Source: Ancylobacter crimeensis (GTDB lineage Bacteria; Pseudomonadota; Alphaproteobacteria; Rhizobiales; Xanthobacteraceae). From it: a DNA stretch of 64,000 bases. The notes beneath the pieces are model-generated. The model was not told the DNA's origin. It saw only the letters and a list, made by a program, of their open reading frames with translations, and did not search any database. The position numbers and the translations under genes were made by a program. Positions 52,887 through 62,134 of the stretch are shown here, in pieces; positions within the stretch are counted from its first letter, which is position 1, and the number at the start of each line of letters is the position of its first letter. The DNA lies in contig NZ_JALKCH010000002.1 of assembly GCF_023016805.1 (NCBI RefSeq), positions 412,515 to 476,514 on the forward strand, given 5' to 3'.

Positions 52887-55412
52887 ATGCCGACAGCGGA
52901 ACGTCTCATCCCCGTGCCTGCCTCCCCAGCACCCATCGCCCTGCATCCCGTGGCGCGCGCCCCGGTGGCGAAGCTCGCCGGCATCGCCAAGGCCTTCGGG
53001 CCGACACGCGCCAATGACGGCGTCGATCTCACGGTCGAGGCCGGCGAGGTGCTCGGCCTGGTCGGCGGCAACGGCGCCGGCAAGTCGACCCTGATGCGCA
53101 TACTGTGCGGCGTCACCCGCGCCGATGCCGGCTCCATCGTCATCGGCGGCGTCGATGTCGATCCCACGCTCTACGACACCATGCTGGCGCAGGCCGCGGG
53201 CATCCGCATCGTCCATCAGGAACTCTCGCTCTGCGACAATCTTTCGGTCGCGGAGAACGTGTTCCTCGAAGCGCCGGAGGCGGCCTCCCTGCGTCCCGGC
53301 TGGCGGGCCGCCTATCGCGAGCGCGCCCGCGCGGCGCTGGACGAGGTGTTTCCCGGCCATGGCATCGACGTCGATGCCCGCGTCGGCCACCTTGCCATCG
53401 GTCAGCGCCAGATGGTGGAGATCGCCCGCGCCGTCACCGCCCCCAAGGTGCGTCTCGTCATCCTCGACGAGCCCACCTCCTCGCTCGGGCTGGAGCGCAG
53501 CCGGCAATTGCGCTCCTTCATCCGCGCGCGGGTGCAGCGCGGCTATTCCTTCATCTTCATCAGCCACAAGCTGGAGGAGGTGGTGGACATCGCCCATCGC
53601 ATCCTCGTGCTGCGCAACGGCCGCAGTGTCTGGTGCGGTCCGGCGGGGCAGGCGAGCGTCGCCACCCTCGTCAATGCCATGGGCGGACCGACCGAGGGCG
53701 TGATGCAGAGCCGCCGCGCCGCCCGCCCGGCCATCCCGGCCGGGGCGTCCGTCGTCGCCCGCATCACCGGCGCCGTCACCGCTCCGCTCGGCCGCGACAT
53801 CGAACTGCGCGCCGGCGAGGTGGTGGGCTTCGCCGGACTGGAGGGCTCCGGCCAGCGCGAGGTCCTGCACGCTCTGTTCGCCCATCCGCGCGGCAGCATC
53901 GCCCGTTCCTCGCGCGAGCTTTCCATCGCCCGCGAGGGCGGCGCCAGCTTCGTCTCCGGCGACCGCCAGAAGGAAGGCGTGTTCCCGCTGTGGAGCGTGC
54001 TGTCCAACATCGCGCTCGGCCGGCTGGAGGGGCGCAATCCGCTCGCCCTCGTCTCCGATCGCACCGAGCGCGCGGCCGCCCGCCACGCCGCCGACCGGCT
54101 GAAGCTCGACCCCGCGCGCTTCGACAACCCCATTCTCGACCTCTCCGGCGGCAATCAGCAAAAGGCTCTGGTGGCGCGGGCGCTGGTCGGGCAGGCCCGT
54201 ACCGTGCTGTTCGACGACCCGACCCGCGGCGTCGATGTCGCGGCGAAGGAGGATTTCTACGCTTTGGTCGGTCAGGTCGCCCGCGGCGGCGGGGAGGCGG
54301 CACCCCGGCTGGTGGTCTGGCACTCGACCGAGGACATCGAGTTCCTCGAATGCGACCGGGTGCTGGTGTTCTCCGGCGGGCGCATCGTGCGCGAGCTGGC
54401 GGGACCGGAGATCAGCGTCGAGGCCATCGTCGATGCCTCCTTCTCGCAGGCCGGCCGCACCGAGGCCGACCACACCGCCGGATCGCGGGCCTTCGGGGAA
54501 TGGCTGGTGGAACTGGCCCCCTTCGCCAGCCTCGCCGTGGTCTTCGCCCTGATGGCCTATGTGAACCCGATGACGGTTTCCCTCTTCGGACTCGACCTGC
54601 TGCTCGGGCCGGCGATCGCGCTGGTGCTGGTGGCGCTGGCGCAGATGTTCGTGGTCGGCGGCAGCGAGATCGACCTCAGCGTCGGCGCCTTCGCCGGCCT
54701 CGTCAATGTGGTGAGCGCGACGCTGCTGGTGGATTGGCCGCTGCTCGGCATCGGCGCGCTCACCGCCGGCATCCTCGCCTATGGGCTGATCGGCGCCACC
54801 ATCCAGCTGCGCCGCATCCCCGCCATCGTGGTCACGCTCGGCGCCTCCTTCATCTGGGCGGGCATCGGCTACACGCTGCAGCCGACCCCGGGCGGCTCGG
54901 CGCCGGACTGGCTGGCCGCCGCCTTCGGCTGGTCGCTGTTCGGTGTGCCGGCCAATCTCGTGCTCATCGGCGTCGCCGGCATGGTGGCGCTCGTCATCGA
55001 CCGCGCCCCGATCGGGGTGGTGCTGCGCGGCTTCGGCAACAATGCCGCGGCGATGACGCTGGGCGGCTGGTCGCCGCTGCGCTACGCCGTCATCCGCTAC
55101 ATGATCGCCGGGTTGTTCGCGCTGGCCGCCGGGCTCGCCCTCACCGCCATCAACACCGCGAGCGACATCAATGCCGGCGGGCCCTTCACCCTCATCAGCG
55201 TCGCGGCGGTGGTGATGGGCGGCTGCGCGCTGATGGGCGGCTTCATCTCGCCGCTCGGCGTGGTGGCCGGCGCGCTCACCCTCGCCCTCATCGGCGCGCT
55301 GCTCGGCGCGCTGAATGTGAGCACGGACTACAACGCCGCCGTGCAGGGCTGCCTGCTGCTGGCCATGCTGGTTCTGAGGGCGCTCGCCGGGCGCCGGGAG
55401 GCTTCCCGATGA
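52887..55412 (+). CDS. Fused sugar ABC ATPase and permease
   Basis: An 841-residue protein that joins what are normally two proteins. Residues ~30-520 form a double-ATPase RbsA-type part: Walker A GGNGAGKST (60-68), the degenerate signature AIGQRQMVEIARAV, Walker B LVILDEPTSSLGLE, then second-domain GLEGSGQREVLHALF and LSGGNQQKALVARAL. Residues ~525-841 form an RbsC-type permease with about eight or nine membrane segments (GGSEIDLSVGAFAGLVN, GGFISPLGVVAGALTLA). The ATG at 52887 follows ACAGGA; the earlier ATG at 52710 would add a disordered Pro-rich leader. Confidence 0.88.
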   Translation: MPTAERLIPVPASPAPIALHPVARAPVAKLAGIAKAFGPTRANDGVDLTVEAGEVLGLVGGNGAGKSTLMRILCGVTRADAGSIVIGGVDVDPTLYDTMLAQAAGIRIVHQELSLCDNLSVAENVFLEAPEAASLRPGWRAAYRERARAALDEVFPGHGIDVDARVGHLAIGQRQMVEIARAVTAPKVRLVILDEPTSSLGLERSRQLRSFIRARVQRGYSFIFISHKLEEVVDIAHRILVLRNGRSVWCGPAGQASVATLVNAMGGPTEGVMQSRRAARPAIPAGASVVARITGAVTAPLGRDIELRAGEVVGFAGLEGSGQREVLHALFAHPRGSIARSSRELSIAREGGASFVSGDRQKEGVFPLWSVLSNIALGRLEGRNPLALVSDRTERAAARHAADRLKLDPARFDNPILDLSGGNQQKALVARALVGQARTVLFDDPTRGVDVAAKEDFYALVGQVARGGGEAAPRLVVWHSTEDIEFLECDRVLVFSGGRIVRELAGPEISVEAIVDASFSQAGRTEADHTAGSRAFGEWLVELAPFASLAVVFALMAYVNPMTVSLFGLDLLLGPAIALVLVALAQMFVVGGSEIDLSVGAFAGLVNVVSATLLVDWPLLGIGALTAGILAYGLIGATIQLRRIPAIVVTLGASFIWAGIGYTLQPTPGGSAPDWLAAAFGWSLFGVPANLVLIGVAGMVALVIDRAPIGVVLRGFGNNAAAMTLGGWSPLRYAVIRYMIAGLFALAAGLALTAINTASDINAGGPFTLISVAAVVMGGCALMGGFISPLGVVAGALTLALIGALLGALNVSTDYNAAVQGCLLLAMLVLRALAGRREASR

Positions 55413-56410
55413 ACGCGCAGACCATGACCGACTGGCTGGAGCGCAACCGCTGGATCTGGGCCGGCCTCGGCGTGCTGGTGCTGTGGGCGATCCTCTCCTT
55501 CACCACCGGGCGCTTCAGCCTCCATTCGCTGTCCGGCGTGGCGGTGTCGGCGAGCTTCCTCACCCTCGTTGCGCTCGGCCAGATGCTGGTCATCACCACC
55601 GGGCGCGGCAATATCGACCTCTCCATCGCCGGAGTGCTGACGCTTTCCGCCTATGCCAGCATCGTGGTGACGCAGGGCTCCGACGCCCGCCTGCCGCTGG
55701 CGCTGGCCGCGGTGGTCGGCATCGGGCTGGCGACCGGGGCGGTGAACGCGCTGCTTGTGGTGACCTTCCGCATCCCGGCCATCATCGCCACGCTGGCGAC
55801 CGGCTATATCCTCGCCACCGGCACGCTCATCGCCAATCGCTGGGCCGCCGGCTTCGCGGTGAGCCCGTTCCTGAAGACGCTGGCCGCCGGCCGGGTGGAC
55901 GGGGTGCCGCTGATGCTGGTCATCGCGCTGATCGCGGTGGCAGGCACCGGGCTGCTGCTGCGCCGCACGGTCTATGGCCGGGCCCTGTCCGCGGTGGGGC
56001 AGAACATTCGTGCCGCCGCGCTGGCCGGGGTGGCGACCGGGCGCATCGTCGCCTCTGCCTTCCTCGCCTCGGCGGTGCTGGCCGCGCTCACCGGCATGCT
56101 GCTCGGTGCCTATGTCGGCGGCGCCTTCCTGGAGATGGGCCAACCCTACCTGCTGCAATCGCTCGGCGCGGTGGTGCTCGGCGGCTCGCTGATCTTCGGT
56201 GGGGCGTCGACCGCGCTCGGCACGCTGCTCGGAAGCTTCCTGCTCATCCTCATCGTCACCACCATGCAGATCGCCGGCCTGCCGCCCGGTACGCAGGACA
56301 TCGTACAGGGCTTCGTCGTCATCGCGGTGCTGGCGCTGGCGGGCGGTCGCGCCGTCCGCCGCAAGCGCGCCGCGCCGGCGGCGGGAGCGGCGCCCGTATC
56401 GGGCGGCTGA
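55409..56410 (+). CDS. Second sugar ABC permease, RbsC-like
   Basis: A 333-residue membrane protein with the family motifs FLTLVALGQMLVITTGRGNIDLSIAGVLTLSAY, FRIPAIIATLATGYILATGTLI, AVGQNIRAAALAGV and LGGSLIFGGASTALGTLLGSFLL. It is half of the pore; the other half is the C-terminal part of the fused gene. ATGA overlap (55409-55412) shows translational coupling. Confidence 0.92.
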   Translation: MNAQTMTDWLERNRWIWAGLGVLVLWAILSFTTGRFSLHSLSGVAVSASFLTLVALGQMLVITTGRGNIDLSIAGVLTLSAYASIVVTQGSDARLPLALAAVVGIGLATGAVNALLVVTFRIPAIIATLATGYILATGTLIANRWAAGFAVSPFLKTLAAGRVDGVPLMLVIALIAVAGTGLLLRRTVYGRALSAVGQNIRAAALAGVATGRIVASAFLASAVLAALTGMLLGAYVGGAFLEMGQPYLLQSLGAVVLGGSLIFGGASTALGTLLGSFLLILIVTTMQIAGLPPGTQDIVQGFVVIAVLALAGGRAVRRKRAAPAAGAAPVSGG

Positions 56411-56950
56411 GGGCAGGCGTAAGGCGCCCAGATGCATCGAAAGCGGGTGGACTCTCTCCGCTCTCCCCTGCCTGCCAGCTTCGTCATCCCGACTGCAGCG
56501 AAGCGAAGAACCGGGGGCGTCCGGGCTTGCGGGAGCGGGCGAAGGGCACGGCGAATGCGTGTGCATGAAAGCCCCGGATGACGTGCTCCCGCGCATTGTT
56601 TCGAGCGCATGGAAAGGCCAGGAGATGCCCCGACGGCGCCCGATCCCGACGCTGCGGCTCCGTCTCCGGCCGGGATGACGGTGCGGCGTCAACAGGCGGT
56701 GGCATGCCCGTCGCGTCCGCACCCGGCATGCGGGAAGGGAGCCGGTCGCGCCGGGGCGAAAGGGTGCCGCCGGTGTCGTCTTCAGAAGCGGGTGCATCGC
56801 TTCAGCCGCCGGCCCTCATCGTCCTCCGATGCGTCCTGTGGCGGTGCCGCTCCCCAACGGAACCTTCCCGCCATACCATTTTGTCGGCCTGTGCGATCTG
56901 GTCCCGCACCATACTGCGTGCCGGCACATCGCCCCGTAGGACACCTCACC
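56411..56950. other. 540-base intergenic region with repeat remnants
   Basis: The gap between the permease and the lactonase gene has fragments of the GGGATGACG palindrome type (around 56480-56520 and 56670-56690). It also has ATACCATTTTG at 56873-56883, which on the other strand reads AATGGTAT and partly matches the apionate operator motif. No credible gene is seen. Confidence 0.45.
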
Positions 56951-58906
56951 ATGACCGCCCCTGCCGACACCGCGTCCGAATCCGAACTGCGCCGTCGCCG
57001 GCTGGGCACCGGCGAGGCCGAGCCGGCGACCCGCCGGCTCCGCGCCGGGCCGCTGACGGCGGAGCTGATCGAGGGAAATCTGCGCAATATCCGCGTCGCC
57101 GGCGTAGAGGTGCTGCGGGCGATCTCCTATGTGGTGCGCGACAAGGACTGGGGCACCTATGCGCCGCTGATCGAGGGTCTCGCCATCGACGAGACGGCGG
57201 AGGGGTTCCGCCTCGCCTATCGCGCGCGCTGCACCGGAACGGGCGGCGAGCGCCTCGCCTATGAGGCCGTCATCATCGGTCGCGCCGATGCCAGCCTGAG
57301 CTTCGAGGTGGAGGCGATCCCGAAGACCGACTTCCTCACCAATCGCTGCGGCTTCACCGTGCTGCACCCCATCGTCGGCATCGCCGGTGGACCGGTGGTG
57401 GTGGAGCATGTCGATGGCACCGTCGAGACGTCGGTGCTGCCGGACCTGATCGACCCGTGGCAACCTTTCAGGGAGATGCGCGCCATCAGCCACGAGGTCA
57501 GCCCGGAGCGGCTGCCGGGCGTGGTCGCGACCTGCCGCATGGAGGGTGACAGCTTCGAGATGGAGGACCAGCGCAACTGGTCGGACGCCTCCTACAAGAC
57601 CTATGTACGCCCGCTCGCGCTGCCCTGGCCCTATGTGCTGCCCGCCGGCGAGCATATGCGGCAGGCGGTGACCCTGACGCTGCGCGGGACGCTGCCGCCA
57701 TTTGCCGAGCCGATGGGCGAGCCCGAGCCGGTGCGCCTCGAACTCGGCGGCGCATTCGGAAGACGGGCACCGAAGATCGGCCTCGTGGTGACGCCGGAAG
57801 AGAGCGAGGCGACAATCGCGGCCGGCCATCGGCTCGCCGAACTCGCGCCGCAGACCCTGCTGTTCCATTTCGACCCGACCACGGGTCACGGCCGGACGGC
57901 GCTCGAAGGCTTCGCCCGCGTCGCGGCGCTGCTGCCGCAGGCCGAGAGGGTGCTGGAATGCGTCGTGCCGGGGGTGGAGGCGCCGGCCGACGAGCTCGCC
58001 GCCATCGCCGCCGAGGTCGAAGCCTCGGGCCTCAGGCTCGACGCCGTCGCGGTGAGCCCGGACGTCGATCGGCGCTCCACCCCGCCGGGCAGCGCCTGGC
58101 CGGATTGCCCGCCGCTGGAGGAGGTCTATGACGCCGCGCGTGCGGCCTTTCCGGGGCTCAGGCTGGGTGGCGGCATGTTCAGCTACTTCACCGAGCTGAA
58201 CCGCAAGCCGGTGCCGGCGGCCCTGCTCGATTTCGTCAGCCACTGCACCTGCCCGATCGTGCACGATGCCGACGACCGCTCGGTGATGCAGTCGCTGGAG
58301 GCGCTGCCCTTCATCCTGCGCTCGACCCGGGCGATGATCGGGGAGGCAAAACCCTACCGCATCGGTCCCTCGACCATCGGGATGCGGCAGAACCCCTATG
58401 GCTCGCGCACCATGGCCAACCCGGAGCGCCGGCGGATGACGATGACACCCGAGGATCCCCGGCAGGACGGACTGTTCGCGGCGGCCTATATGGTGGGCTA
58501 TTCGACCCGCCTGGCGGCGGCGGGAGTGGAGAGTTTCATCGTGGGTGGACTGACTGGCCCGCTTGGACTGACTACCCACCCCACTGCACCAACTGGCCTC
58601 CGTCCTGCCTTTGCATCGGCGCACATTCTGGCTCGTCTGAACGGATTTGAATGGCATGATTGCCACTCCAGTGATGAAGCCAGAGTGCTCGCCATTGCAG
58701 CGTCGCAAGACAATCGTCGCCGGGTTCTCGCCGTCAACATCACGGGCGAACAGCAGGTCGTGGAGGTTCCCCTGAGCGGCACCGCGCTTCTGCTGGACGA
58801 GGCCTGTTTCGCGGAGGATGCCGGCGTGCAGCGCGAGGAATGTGCCATCGGGGCCGATCGCCGGATCGTTCTAAATCCTTATGCTGTCATAGAAATCAGA
58901 GAGTGA
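56951..58906 (+). CDS. apnL: D-apionolactonase-like protein (ApnL family)
   Basis: A 651-residue soluble protein of a family with no widely used Pfam name. A first beta-rich half (ISYVVRDKDWGTYAPLIEGLAIDE, HPIVGIAGGPVVVEHVDGTVE) leads to a TIM-barrel-like middle (LRLGGGMFSYFTELNRKPVP, DFVSHCTCPIVHDADDRSVMQSLEALPFILRST) and a small C-terminal beta domain. By size, sequence style and context (ApnO, OiaK and OiaX next door) I assign it to ApnL, which hydrolyses D-apionolactone to D-apionate. The last 120 codons are less GC-rich than the rest, as if partly replaced. Confidence 0.72.
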   Translation: MTAPADTASESELRRRRLGTGEAEPATRRLRAGPLTAELIEGNLRNIRVAGVEVLRAISYVVRDKDWGTYAPLIEGLAIDETAEGFRLAYRARCTGTGGERLAYEAVIIGRADASLSFEVEAIPKTDFLTNRCGFTVLHPIVGIAGGPVVVEHVDGTVETSVLPDLIDPWQPFREMRAISHEVSPERLPGVVATCRMEGDSFEMEDQRNWSDASYKTYVRPLALPWPYVLPAGEHMRQAVTLTLRGTLPPFAEPMGEPEPVRLELGGAFGRRAPKIGLVVTPEESEATIAAGHRLAELAPQTLLFHFDPTTGHGRTALEGFARVAALLPQAERVLECVVPGVEAPADELAAIAAEVEASGLRLDAVAVSPDVDRRSTPPGSAWPDCPPLEEVYDAARAAFPGLRLGGGMFSYFTELNRKPVPAALLDFVSHCTCPIVHDADDRSVMQSLEALPFILRSTRAMIGEAKPYRIGPSTIGMRQNPYGSRTMANPERRRMTMTPEDPRQDGLFAAAYMVGYSTRLAAAGVESFIVGGLTGPLGLTTHPTAPTGLRPAFASAHILARLNGFEWHDCHSSDEARVLAIAASQDNRRRVLAVNITGEQQVVEVPLSGTALLLDEACFAEDAGVQREECAIGADRRIVLNPYAVIEIRE

Positions 58907-58912
58907 GGCGGT

Positions 58913-59623
58913 TCACGCCGGATGCGCGTAGAGCGCGTTGGAACGGTCGAGGTGCTTCACCATGGCCGCCTCCGCGGCATCCGCATTATGCTGGGCGAGA
59001 TGGCGGAGGATCTCGTCATGCTCGACCAGGGTGAGGTTTTCCTTGCCGGTCCAGCTCAGCATCTCGGTGTGATACTGCCGCAACCAGCCAAGCATAGCCT
59101 CGCTCACCGCTTCGAAGATGGCGTTGCCGGAGATGGCAGCAATCTGATTGTGGAAGCGCATATCCGCGGAAATGAAGAGAACTGGGTCGTCAACGGCTCG
59201 TCTTTGCTGATCCAGCGTCGCCTGAAGGCGTGCGATATCTGCGGAGGTCGATCGTATTGCTGCTTCCCGCACCATGCCGCGCTCGAAGAAACGTCGCGCC
59301 TGTTTGAGATGTTCGAGACTGTCGGGGGAGGCGGAGAGCAGGATGGTCGCGGTCAGGTCCATCTGCTGAAACAGCGACTTCGCCGTAAGTTGCTGGACCT
59401 TGGCCCGTTCGCCATGGGTTATGGAGATCAGCCCGATATTGGCAAGTGCCTGCATCGCCTCGCGAATCGCCGGACGCCCGACGCCGAAGCGGTCCATCAG
59501 GTCGCGCTCGGAGGGCATGGCATCGCCCGGTCCGAGCTCTCCCGATGTGATCATCCCCTTCAGGCGATCGAAAACCTCATGGGAAAGCTTGCGCCGAACA
59601 ATGGTTTCCGTGCCATGCACCAT
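58913..59623 (-). CDS. GntR/FCD family regulator of the apionate genes
   Basis: A 236-residue regulator. Winged helix: LSHEVFDRLKGMITSGELGPGDAMPSERDLMDRFGVGRPAIREAMQALANIGLISITHG. The C-terminal FCD domain (KQARRFFERGMVREAAIRS, MRFHNQIAAISGNAIF, EHDEILRHLAQHNADAAEAAMVKHL) has the histidine/aspartate metal site of sugar-acid sensors. The ATG at 59623 has AAAGGGA upstream; the longer start at 59677 would overlap the operator motif. It probably represses the importer, itself and the oiaX operon. Its gene is less GC-rich than its surroundings. Confidence 0.9.
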   Translation of the reverse strand: MVHGTETIVRRKLSHEVFDRLKGMITSGELGPGDAMPSERDLMDRFGVGRPAIREAMQALANIGLISITHGERAKVQQLTAKSLFQQMDLTATILLSASPDSLEHLKQARRFFERGMVREAAIRSTSADIARLQATLDQQRRAVDDPVLFISADMRFHNQIAAISGNAIFEAVSEAMLGWLRQYHTEMLSWTGKENLTLVEHDEILRHLAQHNADAAEAAMVKHLDRSNALYAHPA

Positions 59624-59670
59624 GCCTGAAGTCCCTTTGCCCGGCATCGGCGGGAGGCCGATGCACGCCA

Positions 59671-59690
59671 GGTACATTCATCATACCATG
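59671..59690 (-). promoter_or_regulatory. Operator motif copy in front of the GntR gene
   Basis: On the minus strand ATGGTATGATGAATG matches TGGTATRATGA, the sequence found before the importer and before the RuBisCO-like operon. It lies about 55 bases upstream of the chosen start codon, which suggests autoregulation. Confidence 0.6.
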
Positions 59691-59751
59691 CGACGGCGCG
59701 TCGACACCCGCGATTGCTGGCGCGTGACGACGCGCGCGGAAGAAAGAGAAG

Positions 59752-59785
59752 CGGCTGCGAGCGCCGTTGCCGACGATCGCAGCCG
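59752..59785 (-). terminator. Hairpin terminator after apnO
   Basis: CGGCTGCGA and TCGCAGCCG form a perfect 9-bp stem about 80 bases past the apnO stop codon on the minus strand, followed by the pyrimidine run CTTCTCTTTCTTCC. Confidence 0.6.
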
Positions 59786-59866
59786 GAGTGGGGGAGGGAA
59801 GAAGGGATCCCCCCCGGTGAGGAATATGCGCGCGCTGTTGAACGCGCTCTGTCTAAGGCATTGAAG

Positions 59867-60718
59867 TCACGCCGCTTTCGGCGGATTGCAGATCTCCTCG
59901 ACCGAGCGCTGCACCGCCTGCGGATCGAAGATCCGCTCCAGCCAGCCCTCCCTGAAGATCTGCGGCCGGGCCTGGTCGATGGCGTAGAGCGCGCCGTCGG
60001 AGAAACGGCCTTCCGGGAAGATCTCGAAGGCGATGGCAAGCTCGATGGTCAGATGGCCGAGCAGGAAATCCGTTGCCGCCTGCCGCGGCACGCCGCGCCG
60101 CACCGCTTCGTCGGTCGCCTCACGCAAGGCGAGGCAGAGCGTGGCGCCGATCGTTTCCGCCAGCGCCGGCTCCATGATCGCGATCTGTTCGACCGTGCAG
60201 CGATGGGCGCGCATCACCGGCTTGTAGATGGTGCGGGCAATCTGCTCGCACTGGGCGTAATGCTCCTCCGGCCCCTGCATCAGCGCGCAGACGATGTGCT
60301 GCTTGGCGTGGACGCCGCCGAAGAAGTCCTTTTTCGCTGCCTCCGTCACCTCGTCGTTGAAGATGGGCGGGTGGCAGGGATGGGTCACGAAATAGGTGAC
60401 GTCGTCGCGCTCCGGCAGTTCGCCGGCCTGCGGGGCGGCGGCATCCAGCATGATGATGGCGGTACCGGGCTTCACCTTCTCGATGAAGGTGTGGGCGATC
60501 TTGCCGATGAGCCGGTCCGGAACGGCCATCAGCACGGCATCGGCATCGGCGAGGGCGTTGTCGCCGTCGACGCAATCGAGCCCGGTCTTCTCCTTGAGGC
60601 GGGCCCGGCCGGCCTCGGTCGGCTCGACATGCATCACCTCATAGGGCGAGCCCTGAAGGTTGGTGGCGAGCCGCACGCCCATCTTGCCGCCGGCGCCCAG
60701 CAAAGCGATCTTCTTCAT
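59867..60718 (-). CDS. apnO: D-apionate oxidoisomerase-like dehydrogenase (ApnO)
   Basis: A 283-residue NAD(P)-binding enzyme. The Rossmann motif is IALLGAGGKMGVRLA, and the C-terminal phosphogluconate-dehydrogenase-like domain has VTHPCHPPIFNDE, RAHRCTVEQIAIMEPALAETIGATLCLALREATDEA and RGVPRQAATDFLLGHL. This arrangement is that of ApnO, which oxidises and rearranges D-apionate to 3-oxo-isoapionate. It is the third gene of the minus-strand operon, 18 bases after the kinase gene, with AGGGAGAG before its ATG. Confidence 0.82.
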   Translation of the reverse strand: MKKIALLGAGGKMGVRLATNLQGSPYEVMHVEPTEAGRARLKEKTGLDCVDGDNALADADAVLMAVPDRLIGKIAHTFIEKVKPGTAIIMLDAAAPQAGELPERDDVTYFVTHPCHPPIFNDEVTEAAKKDFFGGVHAKQHIVCALMQGPEEHYAQCEQIARTIYKPVMRAHRCTVEQIAIMEPALAETIGATLCLALREATDEAVRRGVPRQAATDFLLGHLTIELAIAFEIFPEGRFSDGALYAIDQARPQIFREGWLERIFDPQAVQRSVEEICNPPKAA

Positions 60719-60736
60719 CTCGGGTTCTCTCCCTGT

Positions 60737-62134
60737 TCAGCGGTTGCTGGCGCCGCCTTGCTTGGCGGTCCAGAAGAAGTCGGGCTGGCCCATCTGGCCG
60801 CCCTTGAAGGTGATTTCGAGCCCGTCATGGGCGTTCCCGGCATGGGCGCGGCACAGCGGGGCACCGGGCGCGAGCGGGGCGAGAGCGGTGAGCGCATAAA
60901 GGCCGAGCGCCATGCCGGCATGGCCCGAGGTGTCGCCCCCGGAAATGACCGCGCGCTGCAAGCCGGCCTCGCGCACCACGGCGTCGAGCACACGCCCGAG
61001 GCCGTCGCCAAGGCGGGCATTGACCTCGCTCATCGCAACGCCGGCCGCCTCGACAGCCGTGCCGAGCGCCGGGACGGCCGGATCGTCCGGCCCCGCGGCC
61101 GTGAAGATGATGGGGTCGCGCCCCTCGCCGAGCGCCTGGCGCGCGCCGGCGATGCCGCGATCGATCTCCGCATTCCAGGCTCGCATGTCGATCGCCCGGG
61201 CGGCATCAAGGCGGATGCCCTCGAAGCCGTGATCGAGCGCGAAGTCGATCTGCCGCGCGGTGATCGGCGAGCAGGACCCCGAGACGACGGCGATGCGCTC
61301 GCACGGCGGTGCGCGCCGGCCCGGCGGTGCGGGCTCGATCAGCCCGGCCTGTCGCCAATGCGCGACAAGCGCATATTCCACGCCTTGCGAGCCGACCGCG
61401 AAGAGGCGCTCGCCGCGATGGGCCCAGATGAGTCGACCGGCCTCGGCAAGTGTTTCCTCGTCCAGCACGTCGAGCGCGAGCACGCGCGCGCCGCGCCGGC
61501 ATTCTTCGGCCAGCGTCCGGTCCCCATGGCCGGCCTTCATCGACGCGAAATCGACCAGTCCGACCGGAATGTCGGTCTGCCGCGCCAGATGCAGGCGGAC
61601 ATCGGCCTCGTCCATCGGCGTCACCGGATGGCGTGCCATCACCGGATGGCGGTCGATCCGGTAGCCGACGCCCCCGATCGCGGCGAAGAGATTGCCGAAA
61701 ACCTGATAGCGCGCCAGCGCCGGCGCCCCCACCAGCAGCGGATGCCATGCTCCGCCGAGGCGGGGTTCCGCGAGTTCGATCGCGCGTCCGATCGAGCCGA
61801 TGCCGGGCGCGGAATCGAAGGTGGAGCAGACCTTGTAATGCGTGATCGGCGCCTTGAGGCCGGCGAGCACATCGTAGATCGGCGGCAGGTGCTCATCCAT
61901 CCAGGCCGGCGTCTTCGAGCGCGCAATGCCGGCAATGCCGACGGCACGCATCCCCTCGAAGCGGGCCAGTTGTTCGGCGGTCGGAGGCCCGAGGAACAGC
62001 ACGGTCGGCAGGCCGGCGAAGCTCATCACCTCCATCACGGCGGACGAGCCGGTGTAGTCGTCGCCGTAAAAGGCGACGAGCGTGCCCGGCGGAAGCGGAG
62101 CCGCCGTCTGGCTGGATGAGCGCCCGTCGGTCAT
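60737..62134 (-). CDS. oiaK: Four-carbon acid sugar kinase family protein, 3-oxo-isoapionate kinase-like (OiaK)
   Basis: A 465-residue kinase of the DUF1537 family. The N-terminal domain opens with VAFYGDDYTGSSAVMEVMSFAGLPTVLFLG (the D-D-x-T-G motif) and has KVCSTFDSAPGIGSIGRAIELA. The C-terminal nucleotide-binding domain has VVSGSCSPITARQID and ISGGDTSGHAG. By context it is OiaK, which phosphorylates 3-oxo-isoapionate. Its start overlaps the stop of the RuBisCO-like gene (ATGA at 62131-62134). Confidence 0.83.
   Translation of the reverse strand: MTDGRSSSQTAAPLPPGTLVAFYGDDYTGSSAVMEVMSFAGLPTVLFLGPPTAEQLARFEGMRAVGIAGIARSKTPAWMDEHLPPIYDVLAGLKAPITHYKVCSTFDSAPGIGSIGRAIELAEPRLGGAWHPLLVGAPALARYQVFGNLFAAIGGVGYRIDRHPVMARHPVTPMDEADVRLHLARQTDIPVGLVDFASMKAGHGDRTLAEECRRGARVLALDVLDEETLAEAGRLIWAHRGERLFAVGSQGVEYALVAHWRQAGLIEPAPPGRRAPPCERIAVVSGSCSPITARQIDFALDHGFEGIRLDAARAIDMRAWNAEIDRGIAGARQALGEGRDPIIFTAAGPDDPAVPALGTAVEAAGVAMSEVNARLGDGLGRVLDAVVREAGLQRAVISGGDTSGHAGMALGLYALTALAPLAPGAPLCRAHAGNAHDGLEITFKGGQMGQPDFFWTAKQGGASNR

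Noticed and set aside
53105..55408. Upstream part of the long plus-strand frame that ends with the second permease
   Set aside because: This part is an Arg/His-rich shadow of the fused ATPase-permease gene; the real permease starts at 55409.
59624..59677. Longer start of the GntR regulator at 59677
   Set aside because: It would place the start codon inside the operator motif, and the ATG at 59623 has the better ribosome binding site.
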